Positions 25,031 to 33,757 are shown, numbered from the stretch's first letter. The stretch: 64,000 bases of DNA from Marinomonas alcarazii (GCF_003208215.1 NZ_QKLW01000006.1:180430-244429), one strand, 5' to 3'. Translations and numbers: made by a program. Notes: a model not told the origin generated them from the letters alone.

Positions 25031-26127
25031 TGAAAACCTTATTGAACTTGCCCCATGTAAACGAAGCATTAAGCCAGTGTACCGAAACGATTCGACTTCA
25101 TTTTGCCGAGTTATCTATCACTGTGCACTCTAACGAGGCTATGTTGTTGGCAGGTATCGCCGATTATTATCGCAGTTATTTAAAAGCGGAAGTCCATACC
25201 ACAACGTCTTTGAACCTTTACGTGATGGAGCAAAGCGTCGTTGGCGATGAATTGGAATGGCTAGAAGTGCCTCGTGAAGAGGGCAAGCAAGGACGCAAGG
25301 AAGGTTTCATCGATGTGGCTGGTGGACGCTGGATTAAGAAATTTAAAACCGGCATGACGTTTTTACAGCGACCGGATCATACCGTTGCTGTTGGCCCTTG
25401 TTCGTCTAATTTGGCGCAGATTATCAATTTTATTAACAACCAGTTTTTGAATCATTATTTGCGTCAAGGCTTTACCTTGGGGCATGCGTCGGCGTTTTGT
25501 GTGAATGGTGAAACGACGGCTATTGCCGCAGGCTCAGGCGGTGGTAAGTCCACCTTGATGCTGCGTTGCTTGGAACAGTCAGAGCGCGATTTCCTCACCA
25601 ACGACCGAATTTTACTAAAAAAGACAGCGTTTAAGAAGACCGAACAAGGTACGCAAACCATCGGCTTGGCAAAGCTGCCGCGGGTGAATCCCGGCACCCT
25701 TTTGCATTCCGATCGTCTACGCCATATTTTGCCAGAGTCTCGTCAACAAGCCTTGCGCCAAATGCCGCAAAGTGAGCTGTGGTCTTTGGAAGAAAAATAC
25801 GATGTGCAAATCGAAGATGAATACGGGCCAAACCGCGTACGTCTAGCTGGCAACCTGTCTCGCCTCATTATGTTGGATTGGTCGCTAGACAGTGCTGAGT
25901 CGACGCAACTTGAGAGGGTTGATTTGGCTTCTCAGCCGGAAGTGATCGAAGGGCTGCGCAAACGTCCGGGGCCGTTTTATCAAGATAAATCCGGTGCTTT
26001 TGCTGATCTTAACGCCATAGATTCTGTGGCGCATTATGGCAATGAACTTGAGCATGTGAAGGTTTATCGGCTCACCGGTAAGATCGATTTTGATCGCGCC
26101 TATGAATTAATCGCTGCACTTGATTGA
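25027..26127 (+). CDS. HprK-related kinase (type B) of the GAK-type system
   Basis: A 366-residue protein whose C-terminal half resembles the catalytic domain of HPr kinase/phosphorylase. The P-loop GSGGGKSTL lies at residues 169-177, preceded by LGHASAFCVNGETTAIA and followed by FLTNDRILL, the position of the HprK base/metal residues. The N-terminal 140 residues (ITVHSNEAMLLAGIADYYRSY, GPCSSNLAQIINFINNQF) match the separate N-terminal region of these relatives. No HPr or PTS gene is nearby, so the phosphoacceptor is something else. AAGGAG lies seven bases before the first ATG at 25027. Confidence 0.82.
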   Translation: MMKTLLNLPHVNEALSQCTETIRLHFAELSITVHSNEAMLLAGIADYYRSYLKAEVHTTTSLNLYVMEQSVVGDELEWLEVPREEGKQGRKEGFIDVAGGRWIKKFKTGMTFLQRPDHTVAVGPCSSNLAQIINFINNQFLNHYLRQGFTLGHASAFCVNGETTAIAAGSGGGKSTLMLRCLEQSERDFLTNDRILLKKTAFKKTEQGTQTIGLAKLPRVNPGTLLHSDRLRHILPESRQQALRQMPQSELWSLEEKYDVQIEDEYGPNRVRLAGNLSRLIMLDWSLDSAESTQLERVDLASQPEVIEGLRKRPGPFYQDKSGAFADLNAIDSVAHYGNELEHVKVYRLTGKIDFDRAYELIAALD

Positions 26128-26177
26128 AACTTAAGTGCTCGATTAATGGCACTTTTAAATAAAAGGTAATTTTCACC

Positions 26178-27512
26178 ATGCAAAGCCCTATCCCTGTGAT
26201 TACAGAGCACCCAAACCATACGGACATTATCAAGCGTTTGCCAAATGCTTGGACAACATGGCCGCGTGATAACAGTTCGGTGAACAGCCATGTACTCGCG
26301 GCTCAAGATACGCCTAAGCGTTATCAAAAGAATAAACTACGTTGGCCTAAGCGCTCTGTGGTGTTTATTTCTGATCCTCATGCGGACGCGCTTGCTTTTG
26401 AGGCTTCCTTGATTGCGGCTGGTGTCGCTGAACGTAAGAAAAAAGCGGGGCTAGGGCACCTTACCTTGACGAAAAAAGGCAAGCGATCTGAAATCATTGT
26501 GGGTGGTGATTGTTTAGATAAAGGTCCCAGCAACTTAGAATTACTGCGGAGTGTAAAACAGCTTTATAAGCTTAAAGCGCGTGTCACCTTGTTGGCTGGT
26601 AATCATGATTTGCGTTTACTGATGGGCTTGTTGGCGTTGGCGCGTAAAAAAGACGTGGGTAACCAGCACTTTTTTGTACGCATGGGCAAAAAAGTCGTGC
26701 CTCTGTTTCGTGAAGTCTTCGACGAATATTTAGCGGATACAAAGTGGGATAAAAAAATTCCCGATGAAGACTCATGTCGTGAGTTGCTATTCCCAGGTGA
26801 TGATTGGTTTAAAGCGTTTCCGTTTCATGCTGCTGGCTTTTTGACCGCTGAGGGGATTGATCGTGAAGTGCGAAAAATGGAGTCGAAAAACCATAGCTTT
26901 GAAAAACATTGTTTGTCAGCAGGATTGAGTCTGCGACAAATCTACGCAACCTCGTTGAAATGCCAACAGTTGTTTTTACATAAGAAAGGCGAATTCAACT
27001 GGTTTTTCCGCAAGATGGAATTGGTTGCCAAGCGGGGCTCCTTTTTGTTTTTGCATGCCGGGCTGGACGACAGCATGGGGCTAATGCTGCTGAAAAACGG
27101 CACTAAGTATGCGAACAAAGCGTTTCATCAGAATCTAAAACGTCGTGATTTATTCAGTTTCTATTACAGTTCGATCGCCAATACGTTTCGAACAAAATAC
27201 CGCGACGCAGATCTGCCTTTGACGCACCGTGGCGTACATGCCATTCACAAAGCAGGTATTCATGTGGTGGTGCAAGGCCACATTAACCGCCAACAAGGCC
27301 AGCGAGTGACCATTAAAAAAGGCTTGGTGCATGTTGAAGCCGACATCACCTTAGATTGTCATTCTCGAAGTGCCGAAGGTTTAAATGGTTATGGCATAGG
27401 CGCCACCTTAATTGATAAAAATGTCGGTATTGTGGGCCTTAGTTGTGACTATCCTACTGCAAAAGTCATGACTGCTACTGAACTACAAGGAATTTACGCG
27501 GAATCATTATGA
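26178..27512 (+). CDS. Calcineurin-like metallophosphatase of the GAK-type operon
   Basis: A 444-residue soluble phosphatase with a complete two-metal site: DPHAD near residue 66 (D-x-H), GGDCLDKGPSN near 109, GNHDLR near 141, an HAGLDD segment near 292 and GHINRQQG near 366. It therefore hydrolyses phosphoesters, being closest to PPP-type/ApaH-like enzymes in motif order. Being co-encoded with two kinases, it may reverse one of their phosphorylations (inference). The gap to the upstream gene is 50 bp; AAAGG precedes the ATG. Its stop overlaps the next gene by ATGA. Confidence 0.83.
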   Translation: MQSPIPVITEHPNHTDIIKRLPNAWTTWPRDNSSVNSHVLAAQDTPKRYQKNKLRWPKRSVVFISDPHADALAFEASLIAAGVAERKKKAGLGHLTLTKKGKRSEIIVGGDCLDKGPSNLELLRSVKQLYKLKARVTLLAGNHDLRLLMGLLALARKKDVGNQHFFVRMGKKVVPLFREVFDEYLADTKWDKKIPDEDSCRELLFPGDDWFKAFPFHAAGFLTAEGIDREVRKMESKNHSFEKHCLSAGLSLRQIYATSLKCQQLFLHKKGEFNWFFRKMELVAKRGSFLFLHAGLDDSMGLMLLKNGTKYANKAFHQNLKRRDLFSFYYSSIANTFRTKYRDADLPLTHRGVHAIHKAGIHVVVQGHINRQQGQRVTIKKGLVHVEADITLDCHSRSAEGLNGYGIGATLIDKNVGIVGLSCDYPTAKVMTATELQGIYAESL

Positions 27513-27778
27513 AATCAAAAACCGAATTTAAACACGAAGCGCTATTAAACCCTGAAGACATTCAGGATGTATTAAAAGCGCTTTCCAAGGGGTTGGGCAA
27601 AGGAAAACTGGAATTTAGTGATGAAAAGGAAGGTGCTTTATTGCTTAATCCAAATGGATTACTGCGCTTGAAAGTAACCGCTTCTGAAGATGAAGATAGC
27701 CAGCAATTTGAAGTCAAAGTTCGTTGGGAAAAACAACCAAAAAGACTGAATAAAACAGCGCCTAATATTGCCTCTTGA
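27509..27778 (+). CDS. Small amphi-Trp domain protein
   Basis: An 89-residue protein. Its pattern is a helix EALLNPEDIQDVLKALSKGL, then short beta strands (KLEFSDEKEGALLLNPNGLLRLKVTASE), then a late strand with a single tryptophan near residue 73 (EVKVRWEKQP). This fits the amphi-Trp domain, a small domain that I recall being defined by its invariant tryptophan and its association with GAK-type gene sets. It could be the protein substrate or an adaptor of the kinases; no function is known. It is translationally coupled to the phosphatase gene by ATGA and followed by a terminator. Confidence 0.72.
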   Translation: MKSKTEFKHEALLNPEDIQDVLKALSKGLGKGKLEFSDEKEGALLLNPNGLLRLKVTASEDEDSQQFEVKVRWEKQPKRLNKTAPNIAS

Positions 27779-27785
27779 CCCTTCT

Positions 27786-27811
27786 GTCGCCCTCTTCTGG
27801 GCGACTTTTAA
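27786..27811 (+). terminator. Rho-independent terminator of the five-gene operon
   Basis: A 7-bp G/C-rich stem (GTCGCCC with GGGCGAC) around a 6-base loop is followed by TTTT. It lies 8 bp after the stop codon of the amphi-Trp gene. Confidence 0.85.
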
Positions 27812-27933
27812 AAACATCCAGAATTTTTTCCGTTGCATTGACAAAAAAACACATTTATTTTCATAATTGTACATATAATGTACAGTTGTAAGCTGTTTGA
27901 TTTTTAATCACCGTCTCTTAGGGGTAAAAGGAT

Positions 27934-29919
27934 ATGCTCTCGTTCTCTCAAAAACTTTATTTAGGCTTCGCCGTTGTTGTTAGTCTTTTAGCCTTGATTG
28001 GCACGACGGCATTTTTTGCTCTTAACAAGGCATCGAGCGGTTTTGATGAATACCGATCGATGGCAAGGGCAACGAATGCCGTAGGTCGGGTGCAAGCAAA
28101 TATGCTGATGGTCCGTATGGATGAGAAAAGCTATATTGCGACCGGAAGTGAAAAAGATAAAGAAGCATTTGACTATTACTGGGGTAAAACTCAGACGCTC
28201 ATTGATGAGGCCGCGACAGACCTTAAATCACCCGAAGACTTGAAGATTATACAGGAGCTAGAAGAGTCAATGACCAATTACTCTAATGGCTTTGAAGAGG
28301 TGGTGAATTTAAAAAGGCAAAGAAACGAATTAGTTGAAAAAGTGTTAAACCTTAAAGGTCCGACGATTGAGAAAAACCTGACTGAAATACTGATTTCAGC
28401 CAAAGAGGATGGCAATGTTAACGCAGCATTTCATGCTTCTCTTTCGATGAGGCATTTATTGCTCGCGCGTTTGTATGTACTGAAGTTTCTAGAATCCAAC
28501 GATATTGAGGCTGTTGAGAGGGTTACTCAAGAGGTGACTGATCTTAATGCGGAAATGCAGAAGCTTGATCAAGAGCTGCAAAAACCAGCCCATAAGGCCT
28601 TATTAAACTTGGTTTCTCAAGAAATGGTGATTTATAAGCAAGCCTTTGATCAAACCGTTGCTGTTATATTAGATCGCAATGCGATTGTGAATGATGTATT
28701 GAATCCAATCGGTAATGTTGTGACAAAAATGACAGAAGACCTGAAGTTATCCATTAAAAACGAGCAAGATAAACTTGGCCCCGAGTTGACCGAAAGTAAT
28801 GAGTTTACGATCGTGCTTATTGAAGTGTCTGTTGTCATAGCCATCTTATTGGGGGCTCTCATTGCTTGGCTAATTACCCGTTCAACCACATCGCAATTAG
28901 GTGGCGATCCTGCTTTGGTCACGCAAGTCGTAAGAGGCGTGGCAAAAGGCGACTTGGAAGTTCAGTTACCAAGCAATAATGAACAAGAAACCAGCTTATA
29001 TGCTGCTATTCGAGTCATGGTGGCAAGCTTGAAAGAGAAAGCGGTTTTGGCTCAAAAAATTGCAGATGGCGATTTGACTGCTACAGTTGTATTAGCCTCT
29101 GACAAAGACAGTTTAGGGCGAGCTTTGAAAGATATGGTGAAAAACCTTAACTCTATACTGTTGGATATTCAAAATGCTGGGGAGCAAATTGCAGCGGGTA
29201 GTTCACAGGTTTCTATTTTCAGCCACTCTCTTGCCGAAGGTGCGACTCAACAGAAAGATAATCTACAAACAATTTCTGCGGCATTGGAACAGTTGTCAGT
29301 ACAAACGAGTGAAAACGCTGAAAGTGCTAAAGAGGCGAATCAGCTAGCTGATAAAGCTCAAAAAGCAGTTGTGGAAGGCCAATCACAGATGCGGGCCATG
29401 ATAGTGGCAATGAATGAAATCAAAGCCGCTGGCGAAAGTATTGCCGGTTTTATTAAGACCATTGATGAAATTGCAGAGCAAACGAATTTGCTGGCATTAA
29501 ATGCGGCCATTGAAGCTGCCAGAGCGGGCGAGCAAGGCCGTGGCTTTGCGGTGGTTGCCGATGAAGTGCGTGGCTTAGCGTCAAGAAGTACCGGTGCGGC
29601 TGCTGAAACGGCTAAGTTGATCCAATTGTCATCCAGTAAGACCGCGAATGGCGTTGCTATTGCAGAAAGTACCGATAAATCTCTTAAAGATGTTTTCGAT
29701 GGTATTAATGAAACCTCGGCCATAGTGGCGAAAATTGCTGCGGCGAGTAATGAGCAAGCATTGGCGGTAAACGAAGTGTCTCAAGCGATGGCATCAGTTG
29801 GTGATGTGGTTGAGCAAAATGCGGCGGGTTCTGTAGAAGGCGCTGCCGCAGCGGAAGAGCTAAGTGGGCAAAGTGCTGCGATGAAACAAACCATGGAGCG
29901 CTTTACACTGGCAAGCTAA
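27934..29919 (+). CDS. Methyl-accepting chemotaxis protein with helical bimodular (HBM) sensor
   Basis: A 661-residue receptor. TM1 is at about 8-29. The all-helical periplasmic region of about 255 residues (30-288) contains [17 protein letters not shown] and [17 protein letters not shown]. This size is about twice a 4HB domain and fits the HBM class (McpS-like, known for sensing TCA intermediates and organic acids). TM2 is near 290-312, then HAMP-like [11 protein letters not shown], a second linker with [12 protein letters not shown], and the signalling tip [28 protein letters not shown] precedes ATG. It has its own terminator and is not part of the upstream operon. Confidence 0.9.
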   Translation: MLSFSQKLYLGFAVVVSLLALIGTTAFFALNKASSGFDEYRSMARATNAVGRVQANMLMVRMDEKSYIATGSEKDKEAFDYYWGKTQTLIDEAATDLKSPEDLKIIQELEESMTNYSNGFEEVVNLKRQRNELVEKVLNLKGPTIEKNLTEILISAKEDGNVNAAFHASLSMRHLLLARLYVLKFLESNDIEAVERVTQEVTDLNAEMQKLDQELQKPAHKALLNLVSQEMVIYKQAFDQTVAVILDRNAIVNDVLNPIGNVVTKMTEDLKLSIKNEQDKLGPELTESNEFTIVLIEVSVVIAILLGALIAWLITRSTTSQLGGDPALVTQVVRGVAKGDLEVQLPSNNEQETSLYAAIRVMVASLKEKAVLAQKIADGDLTATVVLASDKDSLGRALKDMVKNLNSILLDIQNAGEQIAAGSSQVSIFSHSLAEGATQQKDNLQTISAALEQLSVQTSENAESAKEANQLADKAQKAVVEGQSQMRAMIVAMNEIKAAGESIAGFIKTIDEIAEQTNLLALNAAIEAARAGEQGRGFAVVADEVRGLASRSTGAAAETAKLIQLSSSKTANGVAIAESTDKSLKDVFDGINETSAIVAKIAAASNEQALAVNEVSQAMASVGDVVEQNAAGSVEGAAAAEELSGQSAAMKQTMERFTLAS

Positions 29920-29971
29920 CTTTGGTTAATCATTCGGCTTTACGCTGTTTTGGTCACATAAATGCTTAAAT

Positions 29972-30006
29972 AACCACTAACGCCTTAAAGTGTTAGTGGT
30001 TTTTTA
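29972..30006 (+). terminator. Rho-independent terminator of the HBM chemoreceptor gene
   Basis: A 10-bp stem (AACCACTAAC with its complement) is followed by a T-tract (TTTTTT), about 50 bp after the stop codon. Confidence 0.92.
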
Positions 30007-30207
30007 TTGCCGTATTGGCATGGACTTTAACCATGAAAAATAGCCGATGTTACTACTGTGACTTAACTTCGTGTATGGTGATAAAGATCTACCTCCTTCA
30101 ACAGAGCGCGTTATCTCTGATTGTCCCACAGTTGAATTGTCATTATAGTAGTAAGAAATACCTGATACTCATTACCACTATAATTATAAAAAACGAAAGG
30201 GCTAAGT

Positions 30208-30675
30208 ATGTCCAAATACCTAGTTTTTATGGTTGGGTTACTGTGTTCGCTTTCCTCCGTATGGGCCGCGAATCCGTCTATCAACAAGCTGAATACCTGC
30301 GTTGCTTTGGTTGAATTTGTTGACTCCAAGCTGGATGATTATGCCGATCATTATTCCTCGGAAGACATGGCTGTCGTTCACCGTGGTTTATCTGCGTATA
30401 GAAGCTTCCTGCAGGATGATGTGGTCACGCCAAAATTATTAAGCATGTATGGCGGCAATGCCGTTCAGGCGAAACTAATGCAGACGCTGTTTGATCGACA
30501 AAAGAAAACGTTTGCGTCTCACCTTAACGAACGCTACACCGAAAAAAAGCTCTTCACAGACTACGCCGCAGCGATTAATGACTGTACGGCTTACACTCGT
30601 ATCAAACCTGAGGTCGTCAAGTCTTTGAACACTGCGCTTGATCGGATGATCTTGATGGGTAGGCAAGTTAAGTAA
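30208..30675 (+). CDS. Small secreted protein of unknown function
   Basis: A 155-residue product with a clear signal peptide (MSKYLVFMVGLLCSLSSVWA, cleavage before ANPS). The mature part of about 135 residues is helical with one early cysteine (LNTCVALVEF) and one late cysteine (INDCTAYTR), which could form a disulfide in the periplasm. I do not recognise a family. AAAGGGCTAAGT precedes the start. It stands alone between two terminators. Confidence 0.7.
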   Translation: MSKYLVFMVGLLCSLSSVWAANPSINKLNTCVALVEFVDSKLDDYADHYSSEDMAVVHRGLSAYRSFLQDDVVTPKLLSMYGGNAVQAKLMQTLFDRQKKTFASHLNERYTEKKLFTDYAAAINDCTAYTRIKPEVVKSLNTALDRMILMGRQVK

Positions 30676-30758
30676 TCGCTTAGATGCTTCCATGTAAAAA
30701 TAGCAGTCAGTACTGATAGGTTTACAGCGGCGTTGGTGCGGTGGCGATCTGCTGCATG

Positions 30759-30792
30759 AATCTTGCAAAGAGTGATTTCCCTTTGCAAGATT
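30759..30792. terminator. Bidirectional terminator between convergent genes
   Basis: A perfect 12-bp stem (AATCTTGCAAAG with CTTTGCAAGATT) around a 10-base loop lies between the secreted-protein gene and the convergent ATP-grasp gene. Confidence 0.8.
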
Positions 30793-30802
30793 TATTAAAG
30801 AA

Positions 30803-31609
30803 TCAAAACCCTATTGGCTGATCTGTGAGAGTGGTAATTGATAGCAAATGCTGCTCATTGAGGTAATTAAGCAGCTCTGTATTTACATCATGTTGGATAT
30901 TGGGCAAACCTTGATTGCCAAATATGCGATTGATTTCAATCACATAAGGCGTAGAACCTACCATGGCAATATCGAATCCGGCATGATTAATGTCCAGTGA
31001 TTCAGCTAAATATGTGACTAAGTCCTGCGCTTCTTTTGGTATTAAGGCAACTTCCACCTGCCCGCCTTGGCTGATGTTGTTATGGAAACCATTGTCTGAC
31101 TGCAGACGCCAATAACCACTGACAATTTTATTGCCCACCCAAATAACACGCATGTCTCTGTCTATTGGTAGATATTCTTGCGCATACAATACGTCGGTTT
31201 GAGCAAGGTAATCACGCCACTGACCAATGGTTTCTATCAAGAAAACGCCATTACCCATACTGCTGCGAGGGATTTTAGCGACAAAAGGCGATGGCATTTC
31301 ATCCCAAATTTTTTCCGCTTCATAGGGCGTATTCGCCGCAATAATTGTATAGGGGTGTTGCAGTGGTACAACGGTACGAAAAGTTCGAGTCATCTCTACT
31401 TTGTCGTGGCCAATCATATAAGTAGCAAGACTAGGGAAAATTCGCTTTTTTAGCCCGTGAACTAATGCATTAAGCTGCCAGTATTGAGGAAATAATAGCC
31501 AGTCGGCTTCTTTGATCTCATCAAGGTGGTCGTACATAGATTCTGGTTTGATGTAGCGGACCTGGGGTAAATGTAGTGTTCTTAGGGCGTCAAAAGAGAT
31601 GATCTTCAT
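30803..31609 (-). CDS. Stand-alone RimK-like ATP-grasp protein
   Basis: A 268-residue soluble protein. Features of the ATP-grasp fold are FVAKIPRSSMGNGVFLIE near residues 108-125, VLYAQEYLPIDRDMRVIWVG near 140-158, the glycine-rich GGQVEVALIP near 182, and the metal-binding end GFDIAMVGSTPYVIEINRIF near 215-235. It looks like an ATP-dependent carboxylate-amine ligase related to RimK or glutathione-synthetase-like enzymes. No partner genes adjoin it, so substrates cannot be guessed. It is much shorter and distinct from the ATP-grasp gene at 24089. The ribosome binding site is weak. Confidence 0.75.
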   Translation of the reverse strand: MKIISFDALRTLHLPQVRYIKPESMYDHLDEIKEADWLLFPQYWQLNALVHGLKKRIFPSLATYMIGHDKVEMTRTFRTVVPLQHPYTIIAANTPYEAEKIWDEMPSPFVAKIPRSSMGNGVFLIETIGQWRDYLAQTDVLYAQEYLPIDRDMRVIWVGNKIVSGYWRLQSDNGFHNNISQGGQVEVALIPKEAQDLVTYLAESLDINHAGFDIAMVGSTPYVIEINRIFGNQGLPNIQHDVNTELLNYLNEQHLLSITTLTDQPIGF

Positions 31610-31673
31610 TTGGTAATAATCAGTGGCTAAACATGCCGCGATTGTGAGGCTTGATTGCTAAAAAAGAAACAAA

Positions 31674-31726
31674 AAAAACACCATAATTTTAATGACCTTA
31701 TGGTGCTGCATAAGGTCATTTTATGG
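31674..31726 (-). terminator. Terminator of the small membrane protein gene
   Basis: A 12-bp stem (31691-31702 with 31709-31720) is extended by a second pairing, CCATAA with TTATGG, separated by a 4-base bulge. On the minus strand it is followed by a long T-rich tract (TGTTTTTTTTG). Confidence 0.85.
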
Positions 31727-31759
31727 ACGCTTTTTTCCAGTTCCTCAAGCTTTAACAAC

Positions 31760-32197
31760 TTAATGTTCTCGAGGTGCGTATTTTAGAAAAACGCCAAGAG
31801 AGATAAGCAAGAACCCCGCACTAGCAACAATGGCTACGGGGTAATACAAGTTCCCCGCCATATCGAGCTGGCTGTATTTGATCACCATAATTAAGCCTTC
31901 TAATGCCATAGCAACACAAACTGTACCGATAAACCTCGGCAAGGTTCGTCGTAATAAAACAATAATGTCATGCTCGTTATCGCTGCCGTATTCTTTATTT
32001 ATCACCATCGCCAGCTCAAATACGGCAATGGCGATGATGTTAGAGTTGATGATCTTAATGATCACTTGGGTGAGGCTTTCGCCGTGATTGTATTCACTGA
32101 ACGCTCCGGCGAAGCTGGCGAAAACAACAAAGCCTGCGAGGGTGAAAAAGATCGTTGAGAATGTTTTAGCAAAGGTTTTTTGGATATTAATGTTCAT
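31760..32197 (-). CDS. Small four-helix membrane protein of unknown function
   Basis: A 145-residue protein with about four hydrophobic segments: TIFFTLAGFVVFASFAGAF, NIIAIAVFELAMVI, FIGTVCVAMALEGLIMVI and YPVAIVASAGFLLISLGVFL. A conserved-looking cytoplasmic loop is NKEYGSDNEHDIIVLLRRTL. The layout is reminiscent of the PsiE-type group of small membrane proteins, but I am not confident. It is a single gene with its own terminator. Confidence 0.6.
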   Translation of the reverse strand: MNINIQKTFAKTFSTIFFTLAGFVVFASFAGAFSEYNHGESLTQVIIKIINSNIIAIAVFELAMVINKEYGSDNEHDIIVLLRRTLPRFIGTVCVAMALEGLIMVIKYSQLDMAGNLYYPVAIVASAGFLLISLGVFLKYAPREH

Positions 32198-32374
32198 GGA
32201 AAGAAGTCACCTAATTGAAGATGTTTCTAACAATAGAGCTTCTTATATCAATAAAAAGAGAGGCCCACGCGTTACCGCGATGCTTCCTTGTTGATTACGG
32301 GGAATCTTCAGTCTTTACGAATGAGCGAAAGCGGATCACGCACTTCGCTCCCATCCCATCAGTTTATTAAGAAG

Positions 32375-33283
32375 CTAGACTGCTTCTTTATCAGTAAGTA
32401 CGGGTTTCGTTTTTCGAATACGACGAATAGAGTCTACAATCAGCATTGCCAATGCCGACCAAATCAGTACAAAAGTGGTGAGTTTTTCGGCGCTAAGTGG
32501 CTCGTCATACAAAAAGACCGCTAGAAAAAACATGCCTGTTGGTCCGATGTACTGGAAGAAGCCAAGAGTCACCATGCTGACTCTGTTTGCCGCTGCCGCA
32601 AAGCACATCAACGGAACCATAGTGACTGGGCCAGCTGCAAATAGCAGCCAATTTACACTCGCGCTGTTTTCAAACATGTTAGCGCTTGGTGAAGGGCTGA
32701 GTATCAAATAGGTAAGAGCCAAAGGCAGCATAATGGCAGTTTCAATCGCCATTCCAGTAAAACTATCCACCGCAATCTTTTTTCTTACTAAGCCATAAAA
32801 GCCAAAGGTCATCGCTAGAATTAAAGCAATCCAAGGTAAAGAACCAAATTGGATAACTTCAAATACCACAGCGCAGAAACATAAAACCACTGCTGCTTTG
32901 CGGACTTTATCCAGTTTGTCTTTGAAGAAAATCATACCCAATAAAATACTAATGAGAGGGTTTATGTAATAACCCAAGCTGGCGCTTAGCATTTTGTTAT
33001 TTTGTACGGCCCAAATAAACGTGCCCCAATTCAAGCCAATAAGGAGGGTTGATATCAGCATGGCCATCAGGATTTTAGGTGAACGTAATACCTTTTTTAA
33101 GGCATTGGTGTACCGCAATAGGACGATTAGCACGAGGACAATGACACAAGACCAAATGACTCGATGGGCAAGAATCTCTGTCGCGGGAACAAATGACATT
33201 TCCTTAAAGTAAATCGGTGCGATAGCCCATAAGGTGAATGCCGTTAGTGCGAAAAGGATGCCGCTTTTGGACGAGGTTTGCAT
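32375..33283 (-). CDS. rarD: RarD-type EamA-family transporter
   Basis: A 302-residue inner membrane protein with ten predicted helices in two EamA repeats. It opens KSGILFALTAFTLWAIAPIYFK and contains EILAHRVIWSCVIV, NWGTFIWAVQNNKMLSASLGYYINP and FFQYIGPTGMFFLAVFLYDEP, all characteristic of RarD. The substrate is unknown (the name comes from a chloramphenicol-sensitive phenotype). The start is placed at 33283 because AGGAAGATTTCA precedes that ATG; 33 upstream codons are unsupported. It is divergent from the FMN-riboswitch-controlled transporter. Confidence 0.88.
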   Translation of the reverse strand: MQTSSKSGILFALTAFTLWAIAPIYFKEMSFVPATEILAHRVIWSCVIVLVLIVLLRYTNALKKVLRSPKILMAMLISTLLIGLNWGTFIWAVQNNKMLSASLGYYINPLISILLGMIFFKDKLDKVRKAAVVLCFCAVVFEVIQFGSLPWIALILAMTFGFYGLVRKKIAVDSFTGMAIETAIMLPLALTYLILSPSPSANMFENSASVNWLLFAAGPVTMVPLMCFAAAANRVSMVTLGFFQYIGPTGMFFLAVFLYDEPLSAEKLTTFVLIWSALAMLIVDSIRRIRKTKPVLTDKEAV

Positions 33284-33477
33284 TGAAATCTTCCTATTCA
33301 ATGTAAGAGAATTTTTAGGTGAGTCAGTGTATATCAATATTGGATACTTGGTCAGGTTTTTGTTGTCTAGTAAATACAGCATTTCATAAACACGTACGTT
33401 GCGCTTATTGCCTAAAGAGCGGGATGCGTTTAAAGTTAAGCCATATATTTTTATACAAATGTATATTTACATTAATC

Positions 33478-33630
33478 GAACTTCGGGGCGGGGCGAAATT
33501 CCCCACCGGCGGTGATTTGACTAGATTGAAGAATCTATCAACAGCCCGCGAGCGCTTTGTTTTTATAAACAAAGGTCAGCAGATCTGGTGAGACTCCAGA
33601 GCCGACGGTCATAGTCCGGATGATAGAAGT
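33478..33630 (+). promoter_or_regulatory. FMN riboswitch (RFN element)
   Basis: All conserved blocks of the RFN aptamer are present in order: CTTCGGGGCGGGGCGAAATT, CCCCACCGGCGGTGA, AGCCCGCGAGCGC, GGTCAGCAGATCTGGTGAGA, CCAGAGCCGACGGTCATAGT and CCGGATG, closed by pairing of the ends (ACTTC with GAAGT). It senses FMN and represses the downstream gene. A weak hairpin at 33647-33669 and about 90 further bases precede the start at 33758. No T-tract terminator is evident, so control may be translational or Rho-linked. Confidence 0.97.
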
Positions 33631-33757
33631 CGACCAAGCTTTTGTTACGCCTAATGGTTGGTTAGGTGTATCTGAACTGTGCATTATTGTGTGCAGATCT
33701 TGGTACTATTCGTTCTCATCACCCCTGTGCATCTTATTTTATTTGGAGAAATCAAAG

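Noticed and set aside
30121..30143. Second Pho-box-like pair (TTGTCCC ... ATTGTCAT) upstream of the secreted-protein gene
   Set aside because: The half-sites are not 11 bp apart, so the PhoB geometry is wrong.
30015..30314. Plus-strand open frame upstream of the small secreted protein
   Set aside because: It overlaps the signal-peptide gene in another frame, lacks a Shine-Dalgarno and has no recognisable domain.
33620..33757. Upstream extension of the ribN-like protein starting inside the FMN riboswitch
   Set aside because: The extra 46 residues would be encoded by the aptamer 3' end and leader; TTTGGAG before the ATG at 33758 and the EamA alignment fix the start.
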